Source: Stenogyne calaminthoides
Lineage: Eukaryota > Streptophyta > Magnoliopsida > Lamiales > Lamiaceae
Direction of reading: 5' to 3'
Assembly (NCBI GenBank): GCA_037126765.1
Contig: JBBCBC010000019.1
Location: 27,674,222 to 27,738,221 of the forward strand
DNA length: 64,000 nucleotides
The translations under genes and the position numbers were made by a program. This document shows, one piece after another, positions 1 through 12,410 of the stretch; the first letter of the stretch is position 1, and every line of letters begins with the position of its first letter. The notes under the pieces were generated by a model that did no database searches, was not told the DNA's origin, and saw only the letters and a program-made list of their open reading frames with translations.

Positions 1-1325
1 ACAAATTCTCCGGTACTGAATATACAAGAATTAGACCTCAGTGGTGCGTTGTTACTTAATCTCCGTCCCTTAAATAGGATCGTGTGAAATTAATAACTAT
101 TGCTTTGACTTATGATGGGAAGAGAGTCAATGCGATTCGATACCTTAAATCTTGGGCAATATTATTAATTACATGACGATTGCTGACATTTAATACGGAG
201 AATCGCGTGCAAGTACGCCTTGCTTGATTTGTCCCCTTGGTGGGCTCATATCCTTTATCATGCCAAATCTTGCTAGTGGAAATTTATTTCCGGCATGGAT
301 AATAATGTTGAGCTGTCTTTACTCCAAGGACAAATATATTAATTATTATGAAGCTTGTTCAGTGGCTTACTTAATTAATGGACTAAGATAATCTTAAACA
401 CGAGAAATAATGACCGGGAGCCATGTTATATGTGAAATCGTAATATGAGTTAAGATGGATAGTTTAATATTAATTTTATAGTGGAGTAAATTAATATTAA
501 TGGACTTGAATAATATTTGGCCCAAAATATTATAGCTTCATAGTCCATTGGAGGTCCAATTTTAATTCTCCTAATGGCCCCCCAAATAGCCCAAAATAAA
601 GTCCAATTAATGAGAGAGGGAAGAAAATATTCTTGCTATATTTCCAAGTGTAATTTTCAAAAATCTTGTCTATTAAAGGAAGAAAAGATTGTCTTATAGA
701 TATTTTATGGAAAGAGATAATTATTGTAGGAATACATAATTATTCCATAAATTCAAGAAGTCAAATCTTGACTCCTTCTATAGTGTAGATTTCGAAAATA
801 TTGGGTAGAAGAGGGGAAAGAGATTTTTATGGAAAATTTAATTAAGGAGAAAAGAATATAGGAGATATATTCAAGATTTCTTGGAGATCAAGAAAAGATT
901 TTCTTCCTTATTTTCCTAGCCCTAATTTTTGCCCCCCCTCCCTATTTATAGGGGATGAGCTCTTCATTCCCAAGTGAAATTCCATGTGTTGTTAGAAATC
1001 CACAAAGGTGGCAGCAAAATATTTAATTTCTCTCCCATTAAAATCGTTCGTTGAAATCTTCCCACCGGATAGCGTTCGTGGACTTTGGGGATATATTTGG
1101 GAAGGCTCTTGGGTTGATTCATCCGTTTGATTCTTCAAGAGGTTAGTAATTCCGTAACTCCTAGTTCCGCATGTTTAGGATTTACGTGAATTATGTGCGC
1201 ACATGTTGTTTATTATTATGTTGAATTGATTTAGGATTAATTCATGTTAGTAATTAACTGTTTAATTTAAATATGTATTTAAATAATCACCTCGAATAGA
1301 TCCAGGCACCTCGATTTCCCCAACA
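1..1325 (+). mobile_element. Family A LTR (3' part), Ty1/copia, plus orientation
   Basis: This stretch reads as the reverse complement of the solo LTR at 2183-3893, starting about 350 bp inside the LTR and ending with ...CCCCAACA at 1318-1325. The left end lies outside the window. It sits inside the minus-oriented family A LTR whose sequence resumes at 1326, so one copy inserted into another in opposite orientation. The flanking AAGTT at 1326-1330 would be the target duplication, but the other copy is off-window. It is not known whether this is a solo LTR or the end of a full element. Confidence 0.8.
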
Positions 1326-1994
1326 AAGTTTATATTAACTAATATCTTTTTATCCTTGGTTTAAGAATGACTCAACATTATTATCCATACCAGAAATTAA
1401 TTTCACTTGCAAGATTTTATATGATAAATCTTCTGAGCCTCCCAAGGGGACAAATCACGCAAGACGTACTTGCACACAATTCTCCGTATTAAATCTTAGC
1501 AATCATCGTGTAACTAATAATATTGCTCAAGATATAAAGTATCGAGTCACAATGACTCTCTACCCAACATAAGTCAAAGCAATAATTATTAATTTCACAC
1601 GATCCTGTTTAAGGGACGGACCACTGAGGTCTAATTCTTCCATATTCAGTACTGAAGAATTTATCCTCTCGTAGGTCCTATTCAGCGCATCATAATGCAC
1701 TAGTGTAATCTCTTGGTCAAGACAAACCAATCTGAGCCTTACACTTCAACCTTTCACGATGGATTGTTCATTTCCATCTAGGTTGTGAAATTTGCACTTA
1801 GTTAAAAGGTTTTGTTAATGTGATCTTCCGTGATCTGGTATCACCACATTAATGAACAGGTATGCAGTAAATATATATAACATTCAATCATATTTAATGC
1901 AACAGTGATAAATAGTTTATTTCAGTAAATAAATAAGAAACTCAGTCTGGTTATATATAAAGTAAAAAGCATACTTTACAGTATAACCCCAACA
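1326..1994 (-). mobile_element. 3' LTR (5' part) of the minus-strand family A copia element
   Basis: Read on the minus strand, this begins TGTTGGGG at 1994 and matches about the first 700 bp of the solo LTR at 2183-3893 (minus-strand reading from 3893). It lies next to a purine-rich tract and directly downstream of the pol stop codon of the minus-strand copia element, so it is that element's 3' LTR. Its continuation is displaced off-window by the plus-oriented LTR at 1-1325. Confidence 0.75.
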
Positions 1995-2006
1995 ATCTCT
2001 CACTTA
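1995..2006 (-). other. Polypurine tract of family A element
   Basis: The minus strand reads AAGTGAGAGAT immediately before the LTR start TGTTGGGG. This is the expected plus-strand priming site of an LTR retrotransposon and fixes the LTR boundary at 1994. Confidence 0.6.
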
Positions 2007-2106
2007 TACTCAAAGTCTGCTTTTAAGTATACTACCTCACGTCTTGTGTCCTATGTGACATCTAATGTCACCTACACGAACCTAATAACATTTTTCCCAT
2101 TTATAC

Positions 2107-5100
2107 TCAAAGCAGATTGACAATGCTCTTGACACCCATTCCTTCCACATGTCTCTTGAATGTATTCTGAGGCAGACCCTTTTGTTGGGAAATTAGGGGT
2201 GCCCGGATCTATTCGAGATGATTTTAAATACATATTTAAATTAATCAATTAATTACTAACATGAATTAATCCTAAATCAATTCAACATAATAATTAATAA
2301 GCGAATAAACAACATGAGTACACGTAATCCACGTAAATCCTAAGCATGCGAAATCTAGGAGTTACGAGATTACTAACCTCTTGTAGAGACGACTGATGAG
2401 ACGATTGATCAACCCAAAGAGCCTTCCCAAATATGTCCCAAGTCCACGAACCCAATCCTGTGGGAGGATTCACACGAACGATTTTAATAAGAGGGAAAAC
2501 TAAAAATATTTTGCCACCACTTTTTTGGATTTCTAATATTTCCAACACATGGAATTGCAGTTGGGAATGAAAAATTCATCCCCTATTTATAGGGAGGAGG
2601 GGGGCCGATTTTTAGGTCAAGAAATTGAGGGAGAAAATCTTTTCTTGGTCTCCAAGAAATCTTGAATATATCTCCTATATTCTTTTCTCCTTAATTAAAT
2701 TTTCCATAAAAATCTCTTCCTCTATTTATCCCTAATTATCAAAAATAACAAGGCAAAAAGAATCAAGATTTGACTTCTTGAATTTATGGGACAATTATGT
2801 ATTCCTACAATACTTATATCTTTCCATAAAATAGCTACAAGAAAATCAAGACAATCTTTTCTTCCTTTTTCCTACATATTTTCGAAAATATTCATAGAAA
2901 TATTAGGCAAATTATTTTCTTCTCTCTTTCATTAATTGGACTTTATTTTGGGCTATTTGAGGGGCCTTTAGGAGAATTAAGATTGGACCTCCAATGGACT
3001 ATGAAGCTATAATATTGGGCCAAATATTATTCAAAGTCCATTAATATTAATTTATTCCACTATAAAATTAATATTGAACTATCCATCTTAACCCATATTA
3101 CGACTTTACAATAATATGACTCCCGGTCATTATTTCCCGTGTCTAAGATTATTTTAGTCCATTAATTAATTAAGCCACTGAACAAACTTTATATTAATTT
3201 GTATCTTTATCCTTGGAGTAAAGACAGCTCAACATTATTATCCATACCGGAAATAAATTTCCACTTGCAAGATTTGGTATGATAAAGGTTCTGAGCCCAC
3301 CAAGGGGACAAATCAAACAAGACGTACTTGCACACGATTCTCCATATTAAATGTCAGCAATCGTCATGTAATTAATAATATTGCACAAGATATAAGGTAT
3401 CGAATCGCAATGACTCTCTTCCTATCATAAGTCAAAGCAATAGTTATTAATTTCACACGATCCTATTTAAGGGGCGGAGATTAAGAAACAACACACCACT
3501 GAGGTCTAATTCTTGTATTTTCAGTACCGAAGAATTTATCCTCCTGTAGGTCCTATTCAGCGCATCCAAATGCACTAGTATAATCTCTTGGTCAAGACAA
3601 GCCAATCTGAGTCTTATACATCAACCTTTCATGATGGTTTGTTCATTTGCATCTAGGTTGTGAATTTGTACTTAATTACGAGGAGCTGATAATTTGATCT
3701 TCTGTGGTCTGGTATCACCAAATTAACTACAACGTAATACGTACTGACTTTATTGAACGAGTTTGTAATAAATATATATAACATTCATTCATATTTAAAT
3801 GCAACAGTGATTAATAATTTATTTCAGTAAATAAATAAGAAACTCAGTTTGGTTATACAAAGTAAAAATATACTTTTCAGTATAACCCCAACACCTTTGT
3901 GAATAGATCTGCTAGGTTGTCTTCCGATGAAATCTTTGCCACCTTTATGTCTCCTCTCCTAATGATTTCTCGTATAAGGTGGTATTTTCTTTCTATGTGT
4001 TTGCTGACTTTGTGGGCTCTCGATTTCCTTGAATTTGCAACTGCTCCGGCATTATCACAGTAAACCGTGATGGTGTTGGGCAAATTCGGAACAACGTCCA
4101 AGTCCACCAAGAAGTTTTTGAGCCAAACCACTTCTTTCGCTGCTTCACAAGCAGCTACATATTCAGCTTTCATGGTAGAATCGGCGATGCATTTCTGCTT
4201 TATGCTTCTCCATGTCATGGCTTCTTCTCCCATGTAAAACACGCTACCCGAGGTAGACTTTCTGGAATCTAAGTCCGATTGGAAATCTGAGTCCGTGTAA
4301 CCGATGAGGATTAGACTGTCTAATTGATAAATCAACATTCTGTCCCGTGTCCTTTTCAGATACTTCAGAATGTTTTTAACTGCAGTCCAATGCTCTTTCC
4401 CAGGGTTACTTTGATATCTTACCACCATGCCTACGACAAAGTAGATATCCAGTCTCGTGCACAGCATTTCATACATGAGGCTTCCTACAACTGAAACATA
4501 AGGAATGCCCTTCATGTCAGCTATCTCCTTTTGTGCCTTGGGACACATTTCTTTGGATAGATGGATTTCGTGCCTGAAAGGTACAAAGCCTTTCTTGGAA
4601 TCTTGCATGCTGAATCGTTTCAAGACAGTATCTATGTATGAAGTTTGTGAGAGACCGATCATCATTTTCCTGCGATCTCGAGTGATCTTAATCCCTAGGA
4701 TATGACCAGCTTCTCCCAAGTCCTTCATGTCAAACTGTTTTGACAGCCACGCCCTTACGTCTAATAACACCTTTACATCATTCCCGATGAGCAGAATGTC
4801 ATCTACGTATAGTACTAGAAACACCAAGGCAGTTCCGACGCGCTTTTTACACAACTCTCGAAATTATTTGGTCAAAACCGTAGGATTTTATGACCTGATC
4901 AAAACATTGATTCCAAGCACGGGATGCTTGCTTCAGTCCATAAATGGACTTCATTAGCTTGCAAACCAGATGCTCTTGGCCTTTTTCAATGAAGCCTTCG
5001 GGTTGTTGCATATAGATTTCCTCGTCAAGACTTCCGTTAAGGAAAGCCGTCTTGACATCCATTTACCAGATCTCAAAGTCTAGATGTGCAACAATCAACA

Positions 5101-6390
5101 AGAGAATACAGATGGACTTGAGCACGACTATGGGCGAAAAGGTTTCCTCATAATCGGTCCCTTCTTTCTGAGTGTACCCTTTCACCACGAGTCTTGCTTT
5201 GAAGGTTTCCACCTTACCGTCCGATCCTCTCTTTCTCTTGTATACCCACTTGCACCCAATGGGTTTTACCCCGTCAAGTGGTTCGACTAGCTCCCACACT
5301 TTATTGTGATCCATTGAACCCATTTCGGCTTCCATTGCAGTTTGCCAAGAATTTGCATCCTTGTTTTGGATCGCCTCGTAATAAGTCCAGGGGTCTGATT
5401 CAACGTCACCGGGGATCAAATCCGAGGACTCTCCTATCCCCATGAATCGTTCGGGTTGTTTGACAATCCTCCCACTGCGAAGCAGTTCCGGTAGTGTAAG
5501 CGTTTCGCTTGGTGTATCAACTTGTACAGTTGGCGCTGGAGTTACCTCTCTTAACTCGTCTAAGGTAATCTAACTTCTAGGCTTTCTATCGTTCATATAG
5601 TCTTCTTCCAAAAATTTAATGTGCGTACTGATTATGACCTTTTGATCTTCAGGACTATAGAACATGCATCCCTTTGTTCCCTTGGGTATCCTATAAATAG
5701 CCTTAATTCCGAACGTGCATCCATCTTGCTGACTTCCTTGTCTAAAATGTATGTCGAACACCCCCAGATTCCCATGTGTCTTAAACTGGGCTTGCGCCCG
5801 ATCCACAATTCTCTAGGGGTTTTGGGAACCGATTTGGATGACACTAAGTTTAGAATGTAAGCCGCTGTTTCCAAGGTATGACCACAGAACGATTTTGGTA
5901 AATCCGCATAATTCATCATTGATCTGACCATTTCTAAAAGTGTTTTGTTTCTTTACTCTGCAACACCGTTCTATTGAGGGGTTCCGGGTGCAGTTAACTG
6001 GGATGCAATCCTTCGTCTGACAGGTAGTTTAAAAATTCATCGCTGAGGTATTCGCCTCCACGATCAGATCGTAGAAACTTGATACTCTTTTCCTTATGAT
6101 TCTCTGCTTGAGCCTTAAATTCTTTGAATTTATATAAGGTCTCAGATTTATGCTTCATTAGGAAAACGTACCCATAGCGTGAGTAATCATCGATAAAAGT
6201 AATGAAATACTCATAGTTGCCTCTAGATTTGATTTGCATTGAACCACACACGTTAGTGTGAACTATTTCTGACACTTCTTTAGCTCTAAGCCCCTTTGCT
6301 CCAAATGCCCGCTTGGTCATTTTACCCTCCAAACATGATTCACAGGTTGAAAATAGTTCAACCTGGAGAGACTCCAATGAACCATCTTGG
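2107..6390 (-). pseudogene. Ty1/copia pol polyprotein, broken (family A element)
   Basis: Minus-strand remnants run in the normal copia order. The integrase zinc-finger end and core lie at 6377-5994 (CESCLEGK, then DDYSRYGYV and RSDRGGEY). The integrase C-terminal part is at 5931-5570. Reverse transcriptase is at 5443-4800 (KWVYKRKR, DVKTAFLNG, then LYVDD). RNase H is at about 4350-3899 (GYTDSDF, MKAEYVAA, YCDNAGA), and the last residues plus stop are at 2182-2107. Damage: a stop just before MDVKTAFLNG (a Q codon in relatives), frameshifts near 4850 and 5600-5800, and a solo LTR inserted between 2182 and 3899. Gag and protease are absent because homology stops at 6390, where another LTR begins. 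The copia class is clear; the gene cannot make a functional product. Confidence 0.9.
2183..3893 (-). mobile_element. Family A solo LTR inserted in copia pol, TSD CCTTT
   Basis: A 1711-bp sequence starts TGTTGGGA and ends CCCCAACA, with CCTTT directly on both sides (2178-2182 and 3894-3898). The pol reading frame continues across it: RNase H ends with DNLADLFTK upstream, and the C-terminal residues KGLPQNTF resume at 2182. There is no internal domain, so it is a solo LTR left by LTR-LTR recombination. It belongs to the same family as the LTR of the host element. Confidence 0.93.
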
Positions 6391-6837
6391 TGTTGGATTA
6401 TAGAGGCACGTAAAACACGTAATCACATGCGCAGCGAAAATTAAAGTTTACCAACAACGAACAATTAATTGCATACAAATTACAATAATCATAACGAGAA
6501 ATCTTACAGTAATTCGAGAGCAGATTTATCTACTACGGTATCCACGTAATCCCCAATCACGGATTTGCATGGATTTGCCAACGTTAAATCCCGAGACAGA
6601 TTTGCTAGGAAAATCCAAACTCTAGATTTTATGGAGAAAATATGAAGTGATATGGTTTGTGAATCCCAATAGCTTGTATATATAGGGAGTCTTAGCTTAT
6701 TTCCCAAGCTAGCCCAATTAGGGAAATAAAATCCATAATCTTGAATTAAATTAATTCCTTTTAATTTAATTCCCTAAGTATAAATCTCTACGGATTTAAA
6801 TGCCTTATATGAAAATCTCTACGATTTATTTCCATAT
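6391..6837 (-). mobile_element. Truncated LTR of another retrotransposon, interrupting family A
   Basis: Homology to copia integrase stops at 6390, and a new sequence begins TGTTGGATTATAGAGGCACG at 6391. It has the general look of a plant LTR end and runs until family B begins at 6838. Its other end and target duplication are not visible, because B1 inserted into it and the far side is missing. The orientation is a guess. Confidence 0.5.
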
Positions 6838-7037
6838 TGTTGGGAGATGAATTTAATAAAGAAGTTTTGATTAGATCCCAAAAACCCCTAAGTATGACAT
6901 GTGCAGGATAATCTTGATAGTCTGAGTCAGGTTTCAGCATAGATTGCTAAGGAAGATATCTGCACAATGTATAGTTAGCAGATATAGATCAGGTTAGATC
7001 TTGAAGTTACTGAAGAACTCAGAAGGTACTGAGTAAC

Positions 7038-7215
7038 TAAAGAATCGATGAAGACAATCAAGACTCGATGAAGTTCTTTGAAGACACTCAAGACTCGATG
7101 AAGTTCTTTGAAGACAATCAAGACTCGATGAAAGTTCTTTGAAGACAATCAAGACTCGATGAAGTTCTTTCAAGACACCAAAGACTCGATGAAGTTCTTT
7201 GAAGACAGACACTGA
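7038..7215 (+). repeat. Short tandem repeat inside the B1 LTR
   Basis: Five or so imperfect copies of a unit of about 30-35 bp containing GACTCGATGAAGTTCTTTGA lie in the U3 region of the family B LTR. The other family B LTRs carry a GACTCAGT-rich equivalent that is less regular. Confidence 0.8.
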
Positions 7216-7486
7216 AGACTCAAGACTTCGAAGATGAATCTTGAATACTCAGTATAACCTGAATGTTCAGAGGCACTGAATAATATCTATCTGAAGACTA
7301 CAAAACTGAGAAAAATGCATATGTTCAGAAAAGTAGATATTGCCCAAAACATTCTAGTGCAGACAAAAAGAACTAAGTCTAAGTGTTGTTTAAGGTTGTT
7401 TCATTCAGAGAGATTGATAAAAAAAGCCATTTTATTTGTCTACATTCACTGAAGACAAGAACCAATCAGAGGAAGACAACACTGTA

Positions 7487-9940
7487 TGATGGTCCCGATT
7501 GAAAACCCATTTTGCGCGTGCGGAAGCGAAAACATTATGTTCGATGCATATAAAACAGGGGTGAGGGCAGAGTGTTTCCAATTTTTCTTTTTAAGCTCAT
7601 GTGTTGTGTTTTGCTTATAATCGAATGCATATGACAAGTATAAACATAAAGAAAGAAACAACAACGAATATATATATAGTGGTTCGGACAACCAAAACAT
7701 CCACTCTCCTCTCTAGGAAATTCCTTATCAACTTCGAGCTTTACGACTACCTCGTAGTTTACTTACTCAACTCGAAGTTTACGACTACTCCATTGTTTAC
7801 TTACTCAACCCGACCTTGAGTTTTCTGACTACCTCCGTGGTTTACTTACTCAATCACAAACAAGCTTTCAGACTACCCCTGTAGCTTACTAACTTCTCCT
7901 CTAGAGTTTTCTGACTACTCCGCGTAGTTTACTAACTCTTTACAACACTTCTCACCAAAAAACACACTCCAACTACCTTCACAAGGGTTTGGGGTTTCTC
8001 GGTTGGTTTTCCAACTATGGTGAGATTTTCCCTTCAATGGTTTAGCCTCAATGCTAAGGTTGGGAAAATCTCTAAGCTTAGGATATGACATTTGTGCTTA
8101 GATCTGGGGTAGAACACTCTTGGTTAAATTTGGATATTTAATGCCCCGTGTTCTTGAATGGAGTTAAGAACCAATATTTGGCTTTTAATCTTCACTTTGC
8201 ATCCATTATCTTCTTTTGAAGATAGTGCAATGTATTTTATAGTGTGGATTTAAATATTACATCAAAATTATAAATGGTCTTCCAAAATTTCTTTGTCTGT
8301 TGCACTTTTCAAATCAATAGTTCCCAGTCTAACGGATCCGGCAAAAATTATGGTGATTGGTCCAATACATGAAATTCATCCTAAAACATGCAGAGGAAAA
8401 CACTAAAAATCCGAAATTGTCTCTCGATCGTCAACACTATCGAAATCGGAAATCCTTCTCAAAGCCTATCTCTTCCATCTCGATCATTTCAAATGAGTTC
8501 CCCTCAAAACTTGAACATAACACAAGTTGATAATGTTTTGACATAATTCATCAAAACTAAAATATCCCAACAATTTCCCTTTTTTTTTGATAATGACGCT
8601 TTTATTAAAATATATGCATTTTTAAAAAACGGGTTTTTTTTTTAAAAAAATCGATTCGGTGGTCACTTTAAAATCAATTAGTGAACCTTTTGAACACAAG
8701 ATACCAATTGATGGTCCCGATTGAAAACCCATTTTTAAAGCGAAAATATTATGTTCGATGCATATAAAAACAAGGGGAGGGCAGAAACCTTTTTAAGCTC
8801 ATGTGTTGTGTTTTTGCTTATAATCGAATGCATATGACAAGTATAAACATAAAGCGATAAAACAACACAAAGAATATATAGTGGTTGAACAACCGGTCTT
8901 ACATCCACTCTCCTCTCTAGGGAAATTCCTTATCAACTTCTCGAGCTTTTTCACTACCTCGTAGTTTACTTACTCAACTCGTACTGAGTTTTTGACTACT
9001 CCATGTAGTTTACTTACTCAACCCGACCTTGAGTTTTAGAACTACCTCCGTAGTTTACTTACTCAATCACAAACAAGCTTTCAAACTACCTCAGAAGGCT
9101 TACTAACTTCTCCTCTAGAGTTTTCTCGACTACTCCGTAGTTTACTAACTCTTTATCTTCTCACCAACAAACACACTCCAACTACCTTCAAGGGTTTGGG
9201 GTTTCTCGATTGGTTTCCAACTATGGTGAGATTTTCCCTTACAAATGGTTTAGCCTCAATGCTAAGGTTGGGAAAAAATCCTCTGTTATGATATGACATT
9301 TGTGCTTAGATCTGTGGGTAGAACACTCTTGGTTAAATTTGGATATTTAATGCCTGTGTTCTTGAATGGAGTTAGTTGAATATTTGGCTTTTAATCTTCA
9401 GCAGATTCTCCATTATCTTCTTTTTTAGTAGATAGTGCAATGTATTTATAGTGTGGATTTAAATATTACCGTTGAGAGTAATATTCAAATCCATACTAAT
9501 GGTCTTCCAAATTTTTCTTTGTCTATTGCACTTTTCCTCGCAACACGTCACATATGTGTGTTTGAGTTTATATCAAAAAAAAATGATGAAGACATAGCTC
9601 ATTGCTTCGATTCTCGTCACCGATAAAAACTCTGTAGATTTACGGTGAGCTTTTATTCATCGAGAGAAGATATTTCAACTGCTCATCGCTGATTTCAACG
9701 AAATCACCGTTCATCCAACCCAAATGGATTTGATCGATGGAACGATCCGAATCTGGATCTCATCCTTCTCCTCCGATCTTGATCGCTAGAACAAATGCCG
9801 TCTCGATCATCTTAAATCGACTTCATGAGTTCCCCTCAATTTTTCTCTCGTTCCCCTCAACTTGTTATCGTAAATTAGCTTCAATAACACAAGTTGATAA
9901 TGTTTTCAGCATAATTCATCAAAACTAAAATATCCCAACA
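7487..9940 (-). mobile_element. Family C: almost LTR-only non-autonomous retrotransposon
   Basis: Two direct LTRs, 7487-8572 (1086 bp) and 8709-9940 (1232 bp), both start TGATGGTCCCGATTG and end ATATCCCAACA. They flank only 136 bp. On the minus strand that internal piece begins ATTGGTATCTTGTG (a primer-binding site resembling initiator-Met tRNA complement) and ends with a purine tract AAAAAAAAAGGGAAAT before the other LTR. There is no coding sequence. The element lies inside the B1 LTR in opposite orientation, and its LTR shares a repeat block with family B LTRs. A clean target duplication is not visible (CTGTA at 7482-7486 against TCTTGTA at 9941). Confidence 0.8.
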
Positions 9941-11174
9941 TCTTGTATTTCATTGAAAAAGCGAAATACTAAGTTCGGTCGCAAAAATTGGTGATTGGCT
10001 ACATGATTTAACATGCAAAGGAGTGTTCAAACCCTAAAAATAATAGTTCATCAAACACTAGAAGAAGAAACTCATAAAGCTATCTCTTCCAATTATAGTT
10101 TTTTTCAAAGAGTGACCTTGGTGAAGTTATATAAATACCAAAGGTATTACGGGAAATTTCAAAGTAACTCAAGAGCTCATTTGTATTATTGCAAATTGAA
10201 GCACTCGAAAACCCTAGAATTTCCCAAGTGTTTCACATTGGAGAGAGCTCACTATTCTAAGCCTAGATTGATAGATATATCTAAAGCTTAGAAGAGATAT
10301 CCTAGCCTTTGCATTAGTTCTTATTGTAAAGGATATCTCACCCTAGTTGAAACCAACCCAAAACCCAAACCCTTTGTTAAGGTAGTTTGTGTGTGTCTTG
10401 TTGGTGAGTTAGAGTTGTAAAAAGAGGAGTAAGCTACATTGAGTTAGCCAGCTCTAGAGAAGAAGTTAGTAAGCTACTTGTGGTAGTCAACACTTATGTG
10501 TGTTTGGGTTAGTAAAAGCAGTGAGTCAACCGAAAACTCAAGGTAGAAAAGTGAGTAAGCTACAGTTAGCTTGAAAGCTTTAGGAAGTGGTTAAGGAATT
10601 TCTCTCAAGATCGAGAGAGAGGGGCGTAGGAGCTTGAGTCTCCCGAACCACTTATAATTGATTGTGTTGTTTGCTTTACATCTTGCGTTTAATCATTACA
10701 TGTTTTTTCATTTGAAAGCATATTTCACTGATATTCAGTTGGAACCAATCCACTGAACTGCATAAAATTGGTCATAGCCTTAATCACTATTTTATTAAAG
10801 GAAGAAGATATTTCAGCAAAGCTAAAACGAGTATAAGCTTAGGGCCAACCATTCCGCACACTTGAGTAGCTAGAACAAATAGTTACCAAACTGAACTAAC
10901 TCTACTGAGTGTTCAGTAAGATAATTATCTGATCCAAGCTCCTCAGGATCTCTGATAAATTCAAGATCAGTTGGGCTAATCTGAAGCTTCTGAAAGTAGC
11001 TCAAGATCATTGTCTCAGTAGACTTTGACTCAGGGCAATCCGTGCTTCTCAGGACAAAAATATCAGGATAACCTGACCCATCTGACCTCAGTGAAGAAAA
11101 AGTTTGAAAAATCACTGAACACGTGTATTCCCCTCCATACACGTGTGAGACTCGTTAACACTGGGACCAACAAG

Positions 11175-11187
11175 TGGTATCGTGAGC
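11175..11187 (+). other. Primer-binding site of B1
   Basis: TGGTATCGTGAGC lies 2 bp after the LTR end. It is close to TGGTATCAGAGC, the usual copia site pairing with the initiator Met tRNA 3' end; the middle bases are altered. Confidence 0.75.
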
Positions 11188-11297
11188 AAAGGGTTCATTT
11201 TGACCACTTGCTTTGGTAGCCATAGTCTATTTTTCAAAAGACTTTGGTGGTCTACTGAATAGATTTCTTTGCTGATATCTTACAAGGCTCAGTCATC

Positions 11298-12410
11298 ATG
11301 CCTTCTAAGAAACTTCCTATGTTCTCTGTTGAGAGCTATGACCTATGGAGACTGAGAATGGATGCTCATTTGTATTCAAAACATGAAAGAATGTGGAGAG
11401 TAGTTTCTGAAGGACCATTCAAATTTACTGTTGTAAATCCCAGAATCACTGATACTGACAGAAATGATCCCAGGGATGAATTTCCTAAACCCGATGACCA
11501 ACTGACTCCTGATGAGAGAAAGTTAGTCAATCTGGACTACATTTCTAAAGATACTTTGTATAGTACTATTGATGATGGTGTTATGGGGATAATTTCTCAC
11601 TGTGAAACTGCAAAAGAAATATGGGACACACTTGTTGTTATGTGTCAAGACACAGATCATATTAAGGAAAACAAACTTTATGTTGCTATTGGAAAGTTTG
11701 ATGGCTTTGAAATGGAAGATGGTGAGTCCATTGACAAACTTGAGGTCAGATTCACTAGCATCATGAATGATCTGAGTGCTCTTGGGAAAAGATACCCACA
11801 GAGAGAAGTGACACTGAAAATTCTTAGAGGATTGTCTAAGAAATGAGATATACATTCTGTGGTGATTGAAAACACCAAAAATATTGATTCCATGCCATAC
11901 CAACAAGTTTTCTCTGAACTGAAAGCTTATGAGTTTGTGATTGACAAGAAAACTAAGAAATCTGACAGCAAAGATGATTCTTCTAGCAAGAATGTGGCTT
12001 TTAAAGCCAAAGAGAAACCCTGTAAAGCTAGAGAGTCTGAAAACTCACTTGCCAGAAATCAGGATGAGCAAGAGGATAAGCTAGTACTGATGGCAAGGAG
12101 GTTTGAAAGACTCGATAGCAGATATGGAAAATATAAGAAATACTACAGGAATCACAGGTACAAGAGAAACTTAGAAGCTGAGGACAGATTCACTGAGAAA
12201 AAGAAGGACCAGAAAGCTGAAGGATCCTCATCCAAGAAGAAGGACTCCAAGACCAAGGAGGAAAGTGATCAGGATGATGATACCAACAGATGCTACAACT
12301 GTCAAAAGAAAGGTCACTTTCAATATGACCGCCCCGAAAGTGAAAAGCTAAAGAAAGAAAGGAGAGACAAGCCAAGAGAGACAGAAGATCTCCAAAGAAG
12401 AAAGCTATGA
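11298..12410 (+). pseudogene. Ty1/copia gag, broken (B1)
   Basis: This encodes the gag capsid-type protein of a copia element. It starts MPSKKLPMFSVESYDLWR, a typical plant copia gag N-terminus (UBN2/Retrotran_gag_2 type), and ends with a zinc-knuckle CYNCQKKGHFQYDR. The frame is interrupted by one TGA at 11844-11846, where the B2 copy has Trp. The knuckle has lost its last Cys (Arg instead), so nucleic-acid binding would be impaired even without the stop. A charged Lys/Glu-rich stretch precedes the knuckle. The same gag, more damaged, is found in B2 at 52834. Confidence 0.88.

Larger units (their letters stand above)
6838..11172 (+). mobile_element. 5' LTR of family B copia element B1, with a nested element
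   Basis: It starts TGTTGGGAGATGAA, as do the LTRs at 50576 and 60753, and ends GGGACCAACA at 11172, followed by a primer-binding site. Removing the nested element at 7487-9940 leaves about 1.88 kb, close to the 1922 bp of the intact family B LTRs. The possible target duplication CATAT at 6833-6837 cannot be confirmed because the 3' end of the element is lost. Confidence 0.88.

Noticed and set aside
6994..7212. 72-residue minus-strand frame with repeats such as SSLDCLQRT
   Set aside because: Translation of the LTR tandem repeat, not a gene.
7038..7215. Regular ~30-bp repeats that could suggest a CRISPR array
   Set aside because: There are no unique spacers of constant length, the sequence is inside a plant LTR, and the repeats are contiguous and imperfect.
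9940..9946. Target-site duplication for the family C element
   Set aside because: CTGTA on the left and TCTTGTA on the right match only loosely; the altered surrounding sequence prevents a firm call.
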